From assembly GCA_020052955.1 (NCBI GenBank), contig JAGVOB010000150.1:1-32694 (forward strand): a stretch of DNA of 32,694 nucleotides, given 5' to 3'. Numbering within the stretch: position 1 is the stretch's first letter; each line of letters opens with the position of its first letter. Position numbers and translations under genes: made by a program. Under the pieces are notes generated by a model that did no database searches, had not been told where the DNA came from, and saw nothing but the letters and a program-made list of their open reading frames with translations. Source of the DNA: Candidatus Omnitrophota bacterium (lineage in GTDB: Bacteria; Omnitrophota; Gorgyraeia; VGKN01). Of the stretch, positions 1 through 8,177 are shown one piece after another.

Positions 1-32
1 CCCGCCGCTTTGCCTTGGCAGGCGGGGATTTT

Positions 33-115
33 GATATGTCATTTTGATATTTAATTTTTGATATTTGAATTTGAGATGATAACTCTATTTAGTAGACAAT
101 ATGGTATACAGACGG
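33..115 (+). repeat. AT-rich repeat (right arm and flank), related to 30685-30770
   Basis: tttgatatgtcattttgatatttaatttttgatatttgaattt...gatgata..ctatttagtagacaat..tatacagac. Confidence 0.8.
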
Positions 116-123
116 TTAATTAG

Positions 124-1182
124 ATGCTAGACAAGACGAAGATAAAGAAGATATTGGTGGTTAGGACAGACAGGATAGGGGATGTAGTTCTATCTACGCC
201 TGTGATAAGAGTACTTAGAGAGAATTTCAAGGATAGTTTTATAGCTATGATGGTCAGCTCCAAGACCAAGGATTTAGTCAGTCAAAATCCGTACTTAGAC
301 GAGGTTATTGTTTATGACAAGGACAATATTCATAAAAGTATATTCTCCTCAATAAAATTTGCCTTTTATCTAAAAAGGAAAAAGATAGATATGGTTTTAA
401 TACTTCATCCGACTAATAGGGTTAATATAATGACGTATCTGGCAGGTATTCCTATAAGAGTGGGCTATGACAGAAAATGCGGGTTTTTATTAACCGATAA
501 AATCCCAGACGAGAAATACCTGGGCTTAAAGCATGAGATAGAATACAGCCTGGATATGTTAAGGCATATCGGTCTGGAGGTCAAAGATGATTTAAAGCAG
601 CTTTTTGTAGCGATAAAGAAAGAGGATATGTTGAGTGTAGAGAAGTTCCTTGCAGCAAATAATATAAAAAAATCCAATATCGTAATTGGTATAAACCCAA
701 GCGCAAGCGACCCAACAAGAAGGTGGATGCCAGAACGTTTTGCAAAGCTTGCGGATAGTTTGATAAAGGATTTTAACGCAAAAGTAATCATAACTACAGA
801 AAGCTCTGACATTGAAGTAGGCAGAACTGTCTCAAACCTTATGCAGAATAAACCCATCCTAGCGCTCGGGAATCTGACGCTGGGGGAGCTTGCGTGTTTA
901 ATGAAGCATTTAAGGATATTTATCTCAAATGATTCAGGCCCTGTCCATATTGCAACCGCTATGGATACGCCGGTTATATCCATATTTGGCAGAAATCAGA
1001 AAGGGCTTAGCCCGGACAGATGGAAACCGCTTGGTAGGGACGATATATACATACATAAGGAGGTAGGATGCTCTGTCTGCCTCGCGCATAACTGCGATAA
1101 AGGTTTTAAATGTTTAGAAGCAATCAGCGTAAACGAGGTATTGGATGCAGTCAGAAGGCTTTCGAAATATATTAGTAGTTAA
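124..1182 (+). CDS. Glycosyltransferase family 9 / heptosyltransferase-like
   Basis: N-term ILVVRTDRIGDVVLSTPVIRVLRE; C-term FISNDSGPVHIATAMDTPVISIFG, typical of GT9 (WaaF/WaaC-like). Confidence 0.87.
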   Translation: MLDKTKIKKILVVRTDRIGDVVLSTPVIRVLRENFKDSFIAMMVSSKTKDLVSQNPYLDEVIVYDKDNIHKSIFSSIKFAFYLKRKKIDMVLILHPTNRVNIMTYLAGIPIRVGYDRKCGFLLTDKIPDEKYLGLKHEIEYSLDMLRHIGLEVKDDLKQLFVAIKKEDMLSVEKFLAANNIKKSNIVIGINPSASDPTRRWMPERFAKLADSLIKDFNAKVIITTESSDIEVGRTVSNLMQNKPILALGNLTLGELACLMKHLRIFISNDSGPVHIATAMDTPVISIFGRNQKGLSPDRWKPLGRDDIYIHKEVGCSVCLAHNCDKGFKCLEAISVNEVLDAVRRLSKYISS

Positions 1183-2239
1183 TCCATATGGGATAGGGGA
1201 TGCTCTTTTTACAACGCCCATTATACGCTCCCTAAAGGAAAATTTCCCATCAAGCGGAATAGATGTTCTGCTTGGCTCAAGGACGAAGGAGGTATTTGAG
1301 TATAATCCTGACGTAGTCGATATAATAGTGTTTGACAAGGGTGAATTTGATAAGGTCGGATTTATTAAAAAGATGGGATTATTGTCTGAGGTATTCAGGA
1401 AATTGAAAAATAAGGGCTATGATTTAATGGTGGATTTATCGAATGCGCCGGAATACGGTTTCTTTGGGAAATTTCTTCTAAGAGTACCTGTAAGGGTTGG
1501 ATTTGATTACAAAAAAAGGGGAAGGTTTTTAACTAAAAAGGTACCACTTAAGGGATTTGAGGGAAAGCATATAGTAGAATTTTACCTTGACCTCTTAAGA
1601 AAGCTGGAAATCACGGTTACGGATAATAATCTGCATATGTATATAACCGATGGCCAGTTAAGATGGGCAGAGGATTTCCTGGTGAAAAATAATATAAAGG
1701 TTTCCGGTATAGTTGTGGGAATAATCCCGGGCGGGGGGGAAAGCTGGGGCAGGGACTCATATCTAAAACGCTGGCCGGCGGAGAATTTTGCAAAGGTTTC
1801 AAAACTGCTAACGGATAAGTTTGATGCGAAGGTTTTGCTTTTCGGCTCAAAGGATGAAACAGGGATATGCAAGGAGATATCGGACTTTTTGGATGGCCGG
1901 GTAGTAGACACGTCCGGAAAGTTGAGCATCTGTGAATTAGCAGCGCTGTTTAAAAAATGCAGTCTTATTATATGTAATGACGGCGGGCCCTTGCATATAG
2001 CAAAGAGCCAGAATGTAAATACTATATCCATATTTGGCCCGGTGGATAGCATGGTATACGGCCCATTCCCAAGGACTGACAGGGATGTAGTTTTAGAAGC
2101 AGCGCTAAATTGCAGGCCATGCTACAAAAATTTTAAAATGTTGGATTGCAAGACAAAAGAATGCCTCAAATCAATATCGCCTGAGATGGTGTTTGAAGAG
2201 GTAAAATCCCTTATCGGAATAAATGGGAAGTGTCCCTGA
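1145..2239 (+). CDS. Glycosyltransferase family 9 / heptosyltransferase-like (tandem paralogue)
   Basis: ILVVNPYGIGDALFTTPIIRSLKENFP and IICNDGGPLHIAKSQNVNTISIFGPVD; overlaps the upstream GT9 end. Confidence 0.87.
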   Translation: MQSEGFRNILVVNPYGIGDALFTTPIIRSLKENFPSSGIDVLLGSRTKEVFEYNPDVVDIIVFDKGEFDKVGFIKKMGLLSEVFRKLKNKGYDLMVDLSNAPEYGFFGKFLLRVPVRVGFDYKKRGRFLTKKVPLKGFEGKHIVEFYLDLLRKLEITVTDNNLHMYITDGQLRWAEDFLVKNNIKVSGIVVGIIPGGGESWGRDSYLKRWPAENFAKVSKLLTDKFDAKVLLFGSKDETGICKEISDFLDGRVVDTSGKLSICELAALFKKCSLIICNDGGPLHIAKSQNVNTISIFGPVDSMVYGPFPRTDRDVVLEAALNCRPCYKNFKMLDCKTKECLKSISPEMVFEEVKSLIGINGKCP

Positions 2240-2246
2240 TAATAAG
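2181..2246 (+). repeat. Direct repeat copy 1 (3' end of GT9 gene and flank)
   Basis: tgagatggtgtttgaagaggtaaaatcccttatcggaataaatgggaagtgtccctgataataa; near-identical segments at 4209-4253 and 5700-5770. Confidence 0.9.
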
Positions 2247-2309
2247 GGGCGTTCTGCGGGCGGCTGGGATCGTCAAAATAGCGTTTTTGAGTGACATGGA
2301 TTGACATGA

Positions 2310-2369
2310 AAATGTCCACTAAATCGAAATGTCTACTGGGGAGTGGACATTTAGCTCCAGTGGACATTT
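2310..2369. repeat. Nested dyad: two AAATGTCYACT boxes facing two AGTGGACATTT boxes
   Basis: Boxes at 2310-2320, 2327-2337, 2342-2352, 2359-2369; 17-bp pitch on each side around a GGGG centre. Confidence 0.85.
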
Positions 2370-2400
2370 GGGATATATATGCCGGTAGCATAAAAATAGG

Positions 2401-2442
2401 TTGACTTTCTGTCAGAAAAAGTGTATATTTTTTCTGACAGAA
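2401..2442 (+). promoter_or_regulatory. Promoter/operator of the AbiEi-AbiEii cassette
   Basis: TTGACT (2401-2406), 17-bp spacer, TATATT (2424-2429); inverted repeat TTCTGTCAGAAAAA (2407-2420) / TTTTTCTGACAGAA (2429-2442). Confidence 0.75.
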
Positions 2443-2456
2443 GAGAGGTGGTATAA

Positions 2457-3056
2457 ATGACGCAAAGTATTTACAATATGATACTTAGCAGGATATACGG
2501 ACGGCATAGGGGTTGGGTATTTACTCCAATTCACTTTCTTGACCTTGGAAGCCGTACGGCTGTAGATCAAACTTTGGGACGTCTGACTAAATCAGGGACT
2601 ATACGTCGTCTGTCTCGAGGATTATACGATTACCCCGCAAAACATCCAGATTTTGGCGACCTTCCGCCTAATCATGATCGTATCGCACAAGCACTGGTGG
2701 GACGAGATAACTTGAAAATTCAGCCTTCCGGCGCATATGCCGCCAATCTGTTAGGATTAACAGAGCAGGTTCCGGCAAAGATTGTTTTTTTCACGGACGG
2801 CCCTAATCGTAAAGTGCAAATTGGGAAGAGGAAGATTGTTTTAAAAAGAACAACGCCGAAAAACATGGCAACAGCCGGACGGATAAGCGGATTAGTTATT
2901 CAAGCCCTGCGTTATTTAAAGCAGGTTAATATAGATTCAACTGTAATTTCAAAACTTAAGAGACGATTGTCTAATAATGATAAAAGCACACTTATGAATG
3001 ATATTCGTTATGCACCAGCATGGATAGGAAATATCTTTAGAAAAATACAAGGGTAA
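2457..3056 (+). CDS. AbiEi-like antitoxin/regulator (DUF6088-like)
   Basis: Winged-helix-like N-terminus (GSRTAVDQTLGRLTKSGTIRRLSRGLYDYPAKHP), directly upstream of an AbiEii-type NTase. Confidence 0.8.
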   Translation: MTQSIYNMILSRIYGRHRGWVFTPIHFLDLGSRTAVDQTLGRLTKSGTIRRLSRGLYDYPAKHPDFGDLPPNHDRIAQALVGRDNLKIQPSGAYAANLLGLTEQVPAKIVFFTDGPNRKVQIGKRKIVLKRTTPKNMATAGRISGLVIQALRYLKQVNIDSTVISKLKRRLSNNDKSTLMNDIRYAPAWIGNIFRKIQG

Positions 3057-3063
3057 GAGGTTT

Positions 3064-4080
3064 ATGGATAATTTTTTGTTATTAAAGGATTTAGATAAAA
3101 AAGTATATTTTGATGTCGTCGCGAATGAATTAGATGTCACGCCTCAACTTATAGAAAAAGATTTCTGGGTGTGCTGGATACTCAAAATACTTTTTTCATT
3201 GCCTGAATCAGGCAATCACTTGACGTTTAAGGGAGGCACGTCGCTTTCTAAGTGTTATAACGTTATCAAGCGGTTTTCTGAAGATGTTGATGTTTCAATC
3301 GAAAGGACTTTTTTAACAAGCCAAGAATCAATTGAGCCCGATAGAAAACAAAGCAGTAAAGAAAATCAGCGAAGGCTGGATCGTTTGAAGCAAGCATGCC
3401 AAGAGAAGATTGCTGATGTAATCATCCCTGAGCTGAAGGACAAAATTGGAGCCGCTTTATCTGACATGGGAAAATGGGAAATCAAACTGGATCCCGATGA
3501 TCCAGACAAACAAACTATTTTATTTACATATCCCAGCATCATAGACAATAGCATGAGTAAGTATATTCAACCTGTTGTAAAGATTGAGCTCGGCGCGCGA
3601 TCGGATCATTGGCCGGTTGAAGTTATGTCTGTCAAACCTTACGTTTCTAATGCGTCCGGTAAGGTGACTATTGAAGGCGCGCAGGTACGTGTTTTGGGGG
3701 CTGAAAGAACCTTTTGGGAAAAAGCGACAATATTGCATGCTATAAGCTACGGCTCAAAGTTACGAACAAGGATGTCTCGTCATTACTACGATGTGGGTGA
3801 GATGGTTGGTTCTCCTATTTATGGTAAAGCCATTCAGAATATTGACCTATTGATAAAAGTCGCAGAACATAAAGCTTTATTTTTCAAAGACAATAAGGCG
3901 CGTTATGATTTAGCAAAGCCCGGTAGTTTGCGATTAATGCCTCAAGATGAGCATATCGTTCAGTTAAATGAGGACTACCGGCAAATGCAGGAAATGTTTT
4001 TTGAGGACCCGCCCACATTTGACCAGATTATAGAAAAATTACGAGGCATAGAAAAAGAGATCAACAGGATTTTATTATGA
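3064..4080 (+). CDS. AbiEii/AbiGii-family nucleotidyltransferase toxin
   Basis: LTFKGGTSLSKCYNVIKRFSEDVDVSIE (GG(T)SL...D.D core); paired with AbiEi-like ORF. Confidence 0.88.
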   Translation: MDNFLLLKDLDKKVYFDVVANELDVTPQLIEKDFWVCWILKILFSLPESGNHLTFKGGTSLSKCYNVIKRFSEDVDVSIERTFLTSQESIEPDRKQSSKENQRRLDRLKQACQEKIADVIIPELKDKIGAALSDMGKWEIKLDPDDPDKQTILFTYPSIIDNSMSKYIQPVVKIELGARSDHWPVEVMSVKPYVSNASGKVTIEGAQVRVLGAERTFWEKATILHAISYGSKLRTRMSRHYYDVGEMVGSPIYGKAIQNIDLLIKVAEHKALFFKDNKARYDLAKPGSLRLMPQDEHIVQLNEDYRQMQEMFFEDPPTFDQIIEKLRGIEKEINRILL

Positions 4081-4208
4081 ATTATTGGCGGACATCGGAT
4101 TATCATTTTTCGCAAAAGGTGGAAAAGAAGGCGAAGTCGAAAAATACCGGCAGATTAAGCCAGAGGATTTGGAAGATTTTCTCAAGACAAGGACGAATAT
4201 AAAGGGAT

Positions 4209-4253
4209 AGGTGAAATCCCTTATCGGAATAAATGGGAAGTGTCCCGAATAAT
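4209..4253 (+). repeat. Direct repeat copy 2 (GT9 3'-end fragment)
   Basis: aggtgaaatcccttatcggaataaatgggaagtgtcccgaataat; no GT9 coding region upstream of it. Confidence 0.9.
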
Positions 4254-4272
4254 TCTAATAATTAATGTCAAT

Positions 4273-4304
4273 TTGTGCATAAAAAAATGTTGTTTTGTGC
4301 ATAA
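4273..4304. promoter_or_regulatory. Two TTGTGCATAA direct repeats with 22-bp pitch
   Basis: 4273-4282 and 4295-4304, upstream of the ATPase gene at 4429. Confidence 0.6.
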
Positions 4305-4428
4305 GTACGTGGTATGCTTATACGAGAAATCCCGAGGCTTTAACGCTTCGAAAATTTAAGCTAAATTTTCTCGCAAGCCACCGAGATATCACTAAATAAA
4401 AACTTATTGTGTTCGAGGAGGCCCGATT

Positions 4429-5649
4429 ATGAAGTATATTCCACGATGGTTGGAGGCAAGGCTTCTAGAAGTACTTAAATCTCACCCAGTAGTCGTTTTA
4501 ACAGGCCCAAGGCAGGTTGGCAAGAGCACGCTTTTAGAGCATGCAGAATTTTTAAAGGATTGGAGATACATAACCTTAGATGATATCGATGCGCTAGAGC
4601 AAGCTAGGGAAGATCCTAAAGGGTTGTTTTGGGAAGATAGGCCTACTATTATTGACGAAGCCCAGCGATGCCCCGAGCTAATGCTTACGGTTAAGTATCT
4701 TGTCGATAAATCCGATCGACGCAGAAACTTCATCCTTTCAGGTTCCGGGAATATATCGTTACGGCAAGCGCCGAGAGAGACATTGGCAGGCAGGGCAAAA
4801 TATTTGCATTTGACTGGGTTTGGTTATAGAGAAATGCACGGACTTCCAGCGCAGGGGCTTCTTGGCCAAATATGGTCCGGCCAAGAGGTTAAAGATTCAA
4901 ATACCAAGCCAACCATAGATCTGGCGCAATCTATATGGCGGGGATGCTTGCCGGGCGTAGTACTTGCTTCAAATGAGAAAATAGCCTTGGAGCGGCTCAG
5001 CAGTTATATTGACACTTATATTCAGCGGGATATACAGGATTTAGTAAAAATCAGGCATCCGCAACATTTTCGCCGTTTGATGGAGGCCTTAGCGCAAGCG
5101 ACAGGCTGGGAATCTGTACAAGATGAGTTATCCAAGGCCTGTGGAGAAACCAGAACAAATGTCAGCAGATACATGAGTTTATTAAAAGATACAAATCTTT
5201 TGTATGAGCTAAAAGGCTATTGCTTAAAGGGCGAAAGAGCATATAAGCAATCAAAATGCTTCTGGTTTGATTCAGGCTCAGCATGTTTCCTCGCTGGTAT
5301 TCGTTCGGCCGCTCAGCTTAAAAAACCTCATGTCAGAGGACGATATTTAGAGAATTTCATCTTGCAGCAGATTTTATCATGGGCTTCTTTGCAGCTGTCA
5401 GCACCTGAGATACTTTACTGGAAACTGAAGGCGCAAGGCGCAGAGGTTGATTTTGTCATCTCTTCAGCTGGCAGGGCCATAGGAATAGAAGTTAAGTCTT
5501 CTAATGAGATCACATTTGGCGATACGAGACCGATGCGTGAATTTCTTAAGTCTCATCCACAGGCTTCAAAAGGCATTATTGTCTATGCAGGGAATAAGAT
5601 TTATCCGGTAGCTACAAATATTTATGCTGTTCCTTGGACAGTTTTCTGA
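4429..5649 (+). CDS. AAA ATPase with DUF4143-type C-terminal domain
   Basis: Walker A VVLTGPRQVGKSTLLEH, Walker B TIIDEAQ, sensor ILSGSGNI; C-term GAEVDFVISSAGRAIGIEVKSS. Confidence 0.9.
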   Translation: MKYIPRWLEARLLEVLKSHPVVVLTGPRQVGKSTLLEHAEFLKDWRYITLDDIDALEQAREDPKGLFWEDRPTIIDEAQRCPELMLTVKYLVDKSDRRRNFILSGSGNISLRQAPRETLAGRAKYLHLTGFGYREMHGLPAQGLLGQIWSGQEVKDSNTKPTIDLAQSIWRGCLPGVVLASNEKIALERLSSYIDTYIQRDIQDLVKIRHPQHFRRLMEALAQATGWESVQDELSKACGETRTNVSRYMSLLKDTNLLYELKGYCLKGERAYKQSKCFWFDSGSACFLAGIRSAAQLKKPHVRGRYLENFILQQILSWASLQLSAPEILYWKLKAQGAEVDFVISSAGRAIGIEVKSSNEITFGDTRPMREFLKSHPQASKGIIVYAGNKIYPVATNIYAVPWTVF

Positions 5650-5699
5650 TTTAAATTTTGGAGCCAATGATTAAATTTGGAATTAGGCAATCATTCGAT

Positions 5700-5770
5700 T
5701 GAGATGGTGCTTGAAGAGGTGAAATCCCTTATCGGAATAAATGGGAAGTGTCCCGGATAATCTGATAATA
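5700..5770 (+). repeat. Direct repeat copy 3 (GT9 3'-end fragment)
   Basis: tgagatggtgcttgaagaggtgaaatcccttatcggaataaatgggaagtgtcccggataatctgataata. Confidence 0.9.
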
Positions 5771-5787
5771 AAAAACGGAGGTTAAAC

Positions 5788-6081
5788 ATGATTACAGTTG
5801 CAAAGATAAAGAAAATACTTGAGAAACACAAGGAAGAGCTTGAGGCAAAATATAACATAAAGGATATAGGTATATTCGGTTCTTACGTGAGGAGAGAAGC
5901 AAGGAAAAAAAGCGATATCGATATCCTGGTTGAGTTTGAAAAGCCCATAGATTTCTTTGATTTTTTGGAATTAGAGGAATACCTTAGCCGAATTCTTAAT
6001 ATAAAGGTGGATTTGGTTATGAAAAAGGTACTAAAACCAAATATTGGGGAAAGTATAATGAGGGAGGTTATTTATGTCTAA
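5788..6081 (+). CDS. MntA-type nucleotidyltransferase antitoxin
   Basis: IGIFGSYVRREARKKSDIDILVEFE (GSx10DxD); overlaps a HEPN gene. Confidence 0.92.
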   Translation: MITVAKIKKILEKHKEELEAKYNIKDIGIFGSYVRREARKKSDIDILVEFEKPIDFFDFLELEEYLSRILNIKVDLVMKKVLKPNIGESIMREVIYV

Positions 6082-6430
6082 AGAAAGAACATACATTGAC
6101 TATGTTAGAGATATAGTAAATGAAATAAATAGAATAGAGAATTTTATTAAGAATTTATCTTATGATGAATTTGTAAAAGACGAAAAGACTATTTATGCAG
6201 TTATAAGGTGTTTTGAGGTTATGGGAGAAGCAGCTAAAAATATACCGAAGCAAATTCGCGATAAGTACTCTATACTTCCATGGAAAAGAATATCAGGAAT
6301 GAGGGATAAGTTGATACATGAGTATTTTGGGGTTGATTATGAGACTTTGTGGCAAACAATTAAGAAAAGGATACCCGAGATTAAACCATCATTAGGCACT
6401 ATATTAAAGGACATGGGAGATAAAAAATAA
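6074..6430 (+). CDS. HepT/DUF86-type HEPN toxin
   Basis: Rx4H motif in GMRDKLIHEYFGVDYETLW; coupled to the MntA gene. Confidence 0.92.
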   Translation: MSKERTYIDYVRDIVNEINRIENFIKNLSYDEFVKDEKTIYAVIRCFEVMGEAAKNIPKQIRDKYSILPWKRISGMRDKLIHEYFGVDYETLWQTIKKRIPEIKPSLGTILKDMGDKK

Positions 6431-6771
6431 TTATGTTTAAGATTTAAAGAACCAAGAAGCATAAGCCCCGGGTTTTTCCGCAGAGGCGCCTGCGGGTTCG
6501 TCTCGCCCACCTAGCTGCGAGGGGCTGGCTAAGAGGGCTCGCCGAGGCGGACAGGCAGGGATATTAAGGAAATTGAAGAGTAGATTGCGGAAATAATGGC
6601 AAAAGAAGCTAAAGCGATAGGCCAGAGGGTCATGGTTTGCCATCCGATAAGCCAGGGGGCAATGGTTTGGCCTCCTTTGGCCAAAGCCATAGGCAAAGCC
6701 ACAGGGACAAGGAACTGGCCTATAGATGGAGGACTAAGAGAGGCAGAAATAAGTCTGTCCCTATTTTCCTT

Positions 6772-6864
6772 ATACAGGCTGAGCTTTCAGAGCAGTTTAA
6801 GAAATCCACAGAGCACAAAGAAGAAATTCACAAAAATCTCAGAGGATTAGGATATAAGATGTAA
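6772..6864 (+). pseudogene. C-terminal remnant of an HsdM-like type I methyltransferase
   Basis: IQAELSEQFKKSTEHKEEIHKNLRGLGYKM-stop resembles the HsdM C-terminus; no methyltransferase core upstream. Confidence 0.5.
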
Positions 6865-7015
6865 AAATCGCTAATGATAAATCAAAGACATGGTGAGGTT
6901 AAAATAGTAATTGAAATATGTTAATTATTATAATATAATAATCACCGTAATACATTATAAATGAATATGTTACAAAATATAGTGTTAAATGTTTTGATAG
7001 GAAAGGGCAAATCTT

Positions 7016-8164
7016 ATGGAGCCTAAATTTAAGTATTTTGAACTAAAATTACTGGAACCTGCTTTTGGTTCTAAGTTAACTGATCTGATTATCGAATTGG
7101 ACTATCTGCGCAAGAAAAAGCTCGGCGGGAGCACTCATCCTCGAACATTTTTTCAGCTTAAAGAAATTTTCCATATTTTGGAAAGTATTGGTTCGGCGCG
7201 CATTGAAGGTAATAGAACAACGATTGCTGAATATATCGAAGCCAGGCTTCACGATGAAGGAACTACCGATGAGAAGATTCGTGAAATCCAGAATATGGAA
7301 AAGGCTATGGACTTCATTGATGAGAATATCCGCAACTATCCAATTAACCGAATGTTAGTCAGCGAACTTCATAAAATGGTTGTTGCAGGTTTGAGCCCTC
7401 AAAGAGAAGGTGACGCCACACCGGGCGAATACAGGATGCAGAATGTGCGGATTGCCAGATCTCAACATATGCCGCCGGACTATACTCAGGTGCCACATTA
7501 TATGGATGAACTATTTGAATTTATTCAGAAAGATACCTCGCCAAAATATGATCTTTTAAAAACCGCTTTGGTTCATCATCGTTTTGTGTGGATTCATCCA
7601 TTTAGAAATGGCAATGGCCGGGCGGTACGGCTTTTTACTTATGCTATGCTGGTTAAGCAAGGATTTAATATTGATGTTGGCCGCATTGTTAATCCTACAG
7701 CCGTTTTCTGTAACGACCGTCAAAAATATTACGATTACCTTGGACAAGCGGATAGCGGAGAAGAACAGGGACTTTTAAATTGGTGTGAATATGTCTTGGG
7801 CGGCCTAAAAGAAGAGATTCAAAAAATTGACCGCTTGCTCAACTATCCTTATCTTTCTAAAGAAATCTTATTGCCAGCTATTGAGTTTTCTTTAGAGCGG
7901 AAAGTTATAACAAATATAGAAGCTAAAATCCTAAAAGTTGCTGTTGGAGAACAGATATTCCAGGCTTCTCATATTAGGAAAATTCTTCCAGATAAAATCC
8001 CTGCTGAGATTTCCAGAATTTTGCGGCGGCTAAAAGAAAAGAAAATGATTGTTTCAGAAAAAGAGAATACGCGCAAATATCTTATGAGTTTTCATAACAA
8101 TTACCTTTTACGGGGTATTATCAAGGCGCTCGGCGAAAACGGATTTCTGCCTGTAAAGGAGTAA
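7016..8164 (+). CDS. Fic-domain protein with N-terminal inhibitory helix and C-terminal winged-helix-like region
   Basis: Fic motif HPFRNGNGR; inhibitory motif SARIEGNRT. Confidence 0.93.
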   Translation: MEPKFKYFELKLLEPAFGSKLTDLIIELDYLRKKKLGGSTHPRTFFQLKEIFHILESIGSARIEGNRTTIAEYIEARLHDEGTTDEKIREIQNMEKAMDFIDENIRNYPINRMLVSELHKMVVAGLSPQREGDATPGEYRMQNVRIARSQHMPPDYTQVPHYMDELFEFIQKDTSPKYDLLKTALVHHRFVWIHPFRNGNGRAVRLFTYAMLVKQGFNIDVGRIVNPTAVFCNDRQKYYDYLGQADSGEEQGLLNWCEYVLGGLKEEIQKIDRLLNYPYLSKEILLPAIEFSLERKVITNIEAKILKVAVGEQIFQASHIRKILPDKIPAEISRILRRLKEKKMIVSEKENTRKYLMSFHNNYLLRGIIKALGENGFLPVKE

Positions 8165-8177
8165 TCATTTCAATTAA

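Noticed and set aside
465-983. 172-aa minus-strand ORF (and many other antisense ORFs in the track, e.g. 1582-2052, 26161-26727, 27387-28157)
   Set aside because: Fully antisense to well-recognised CDSs, no family-like motifs; shadow ORFs from codon bias.
2310-2369. CRISPR-like repeats
   Set aside because: Inverted, short (11-bp) boxes with fixed spacing and no spacer diversity; a dyad, not an array.
6596-6864. ORFs of 84 and 75 aa as intact genes
   Set aside because: Only the final ~30 residues in one frame look protein-like (HsdM tail); the rest is repeat-like sequence.
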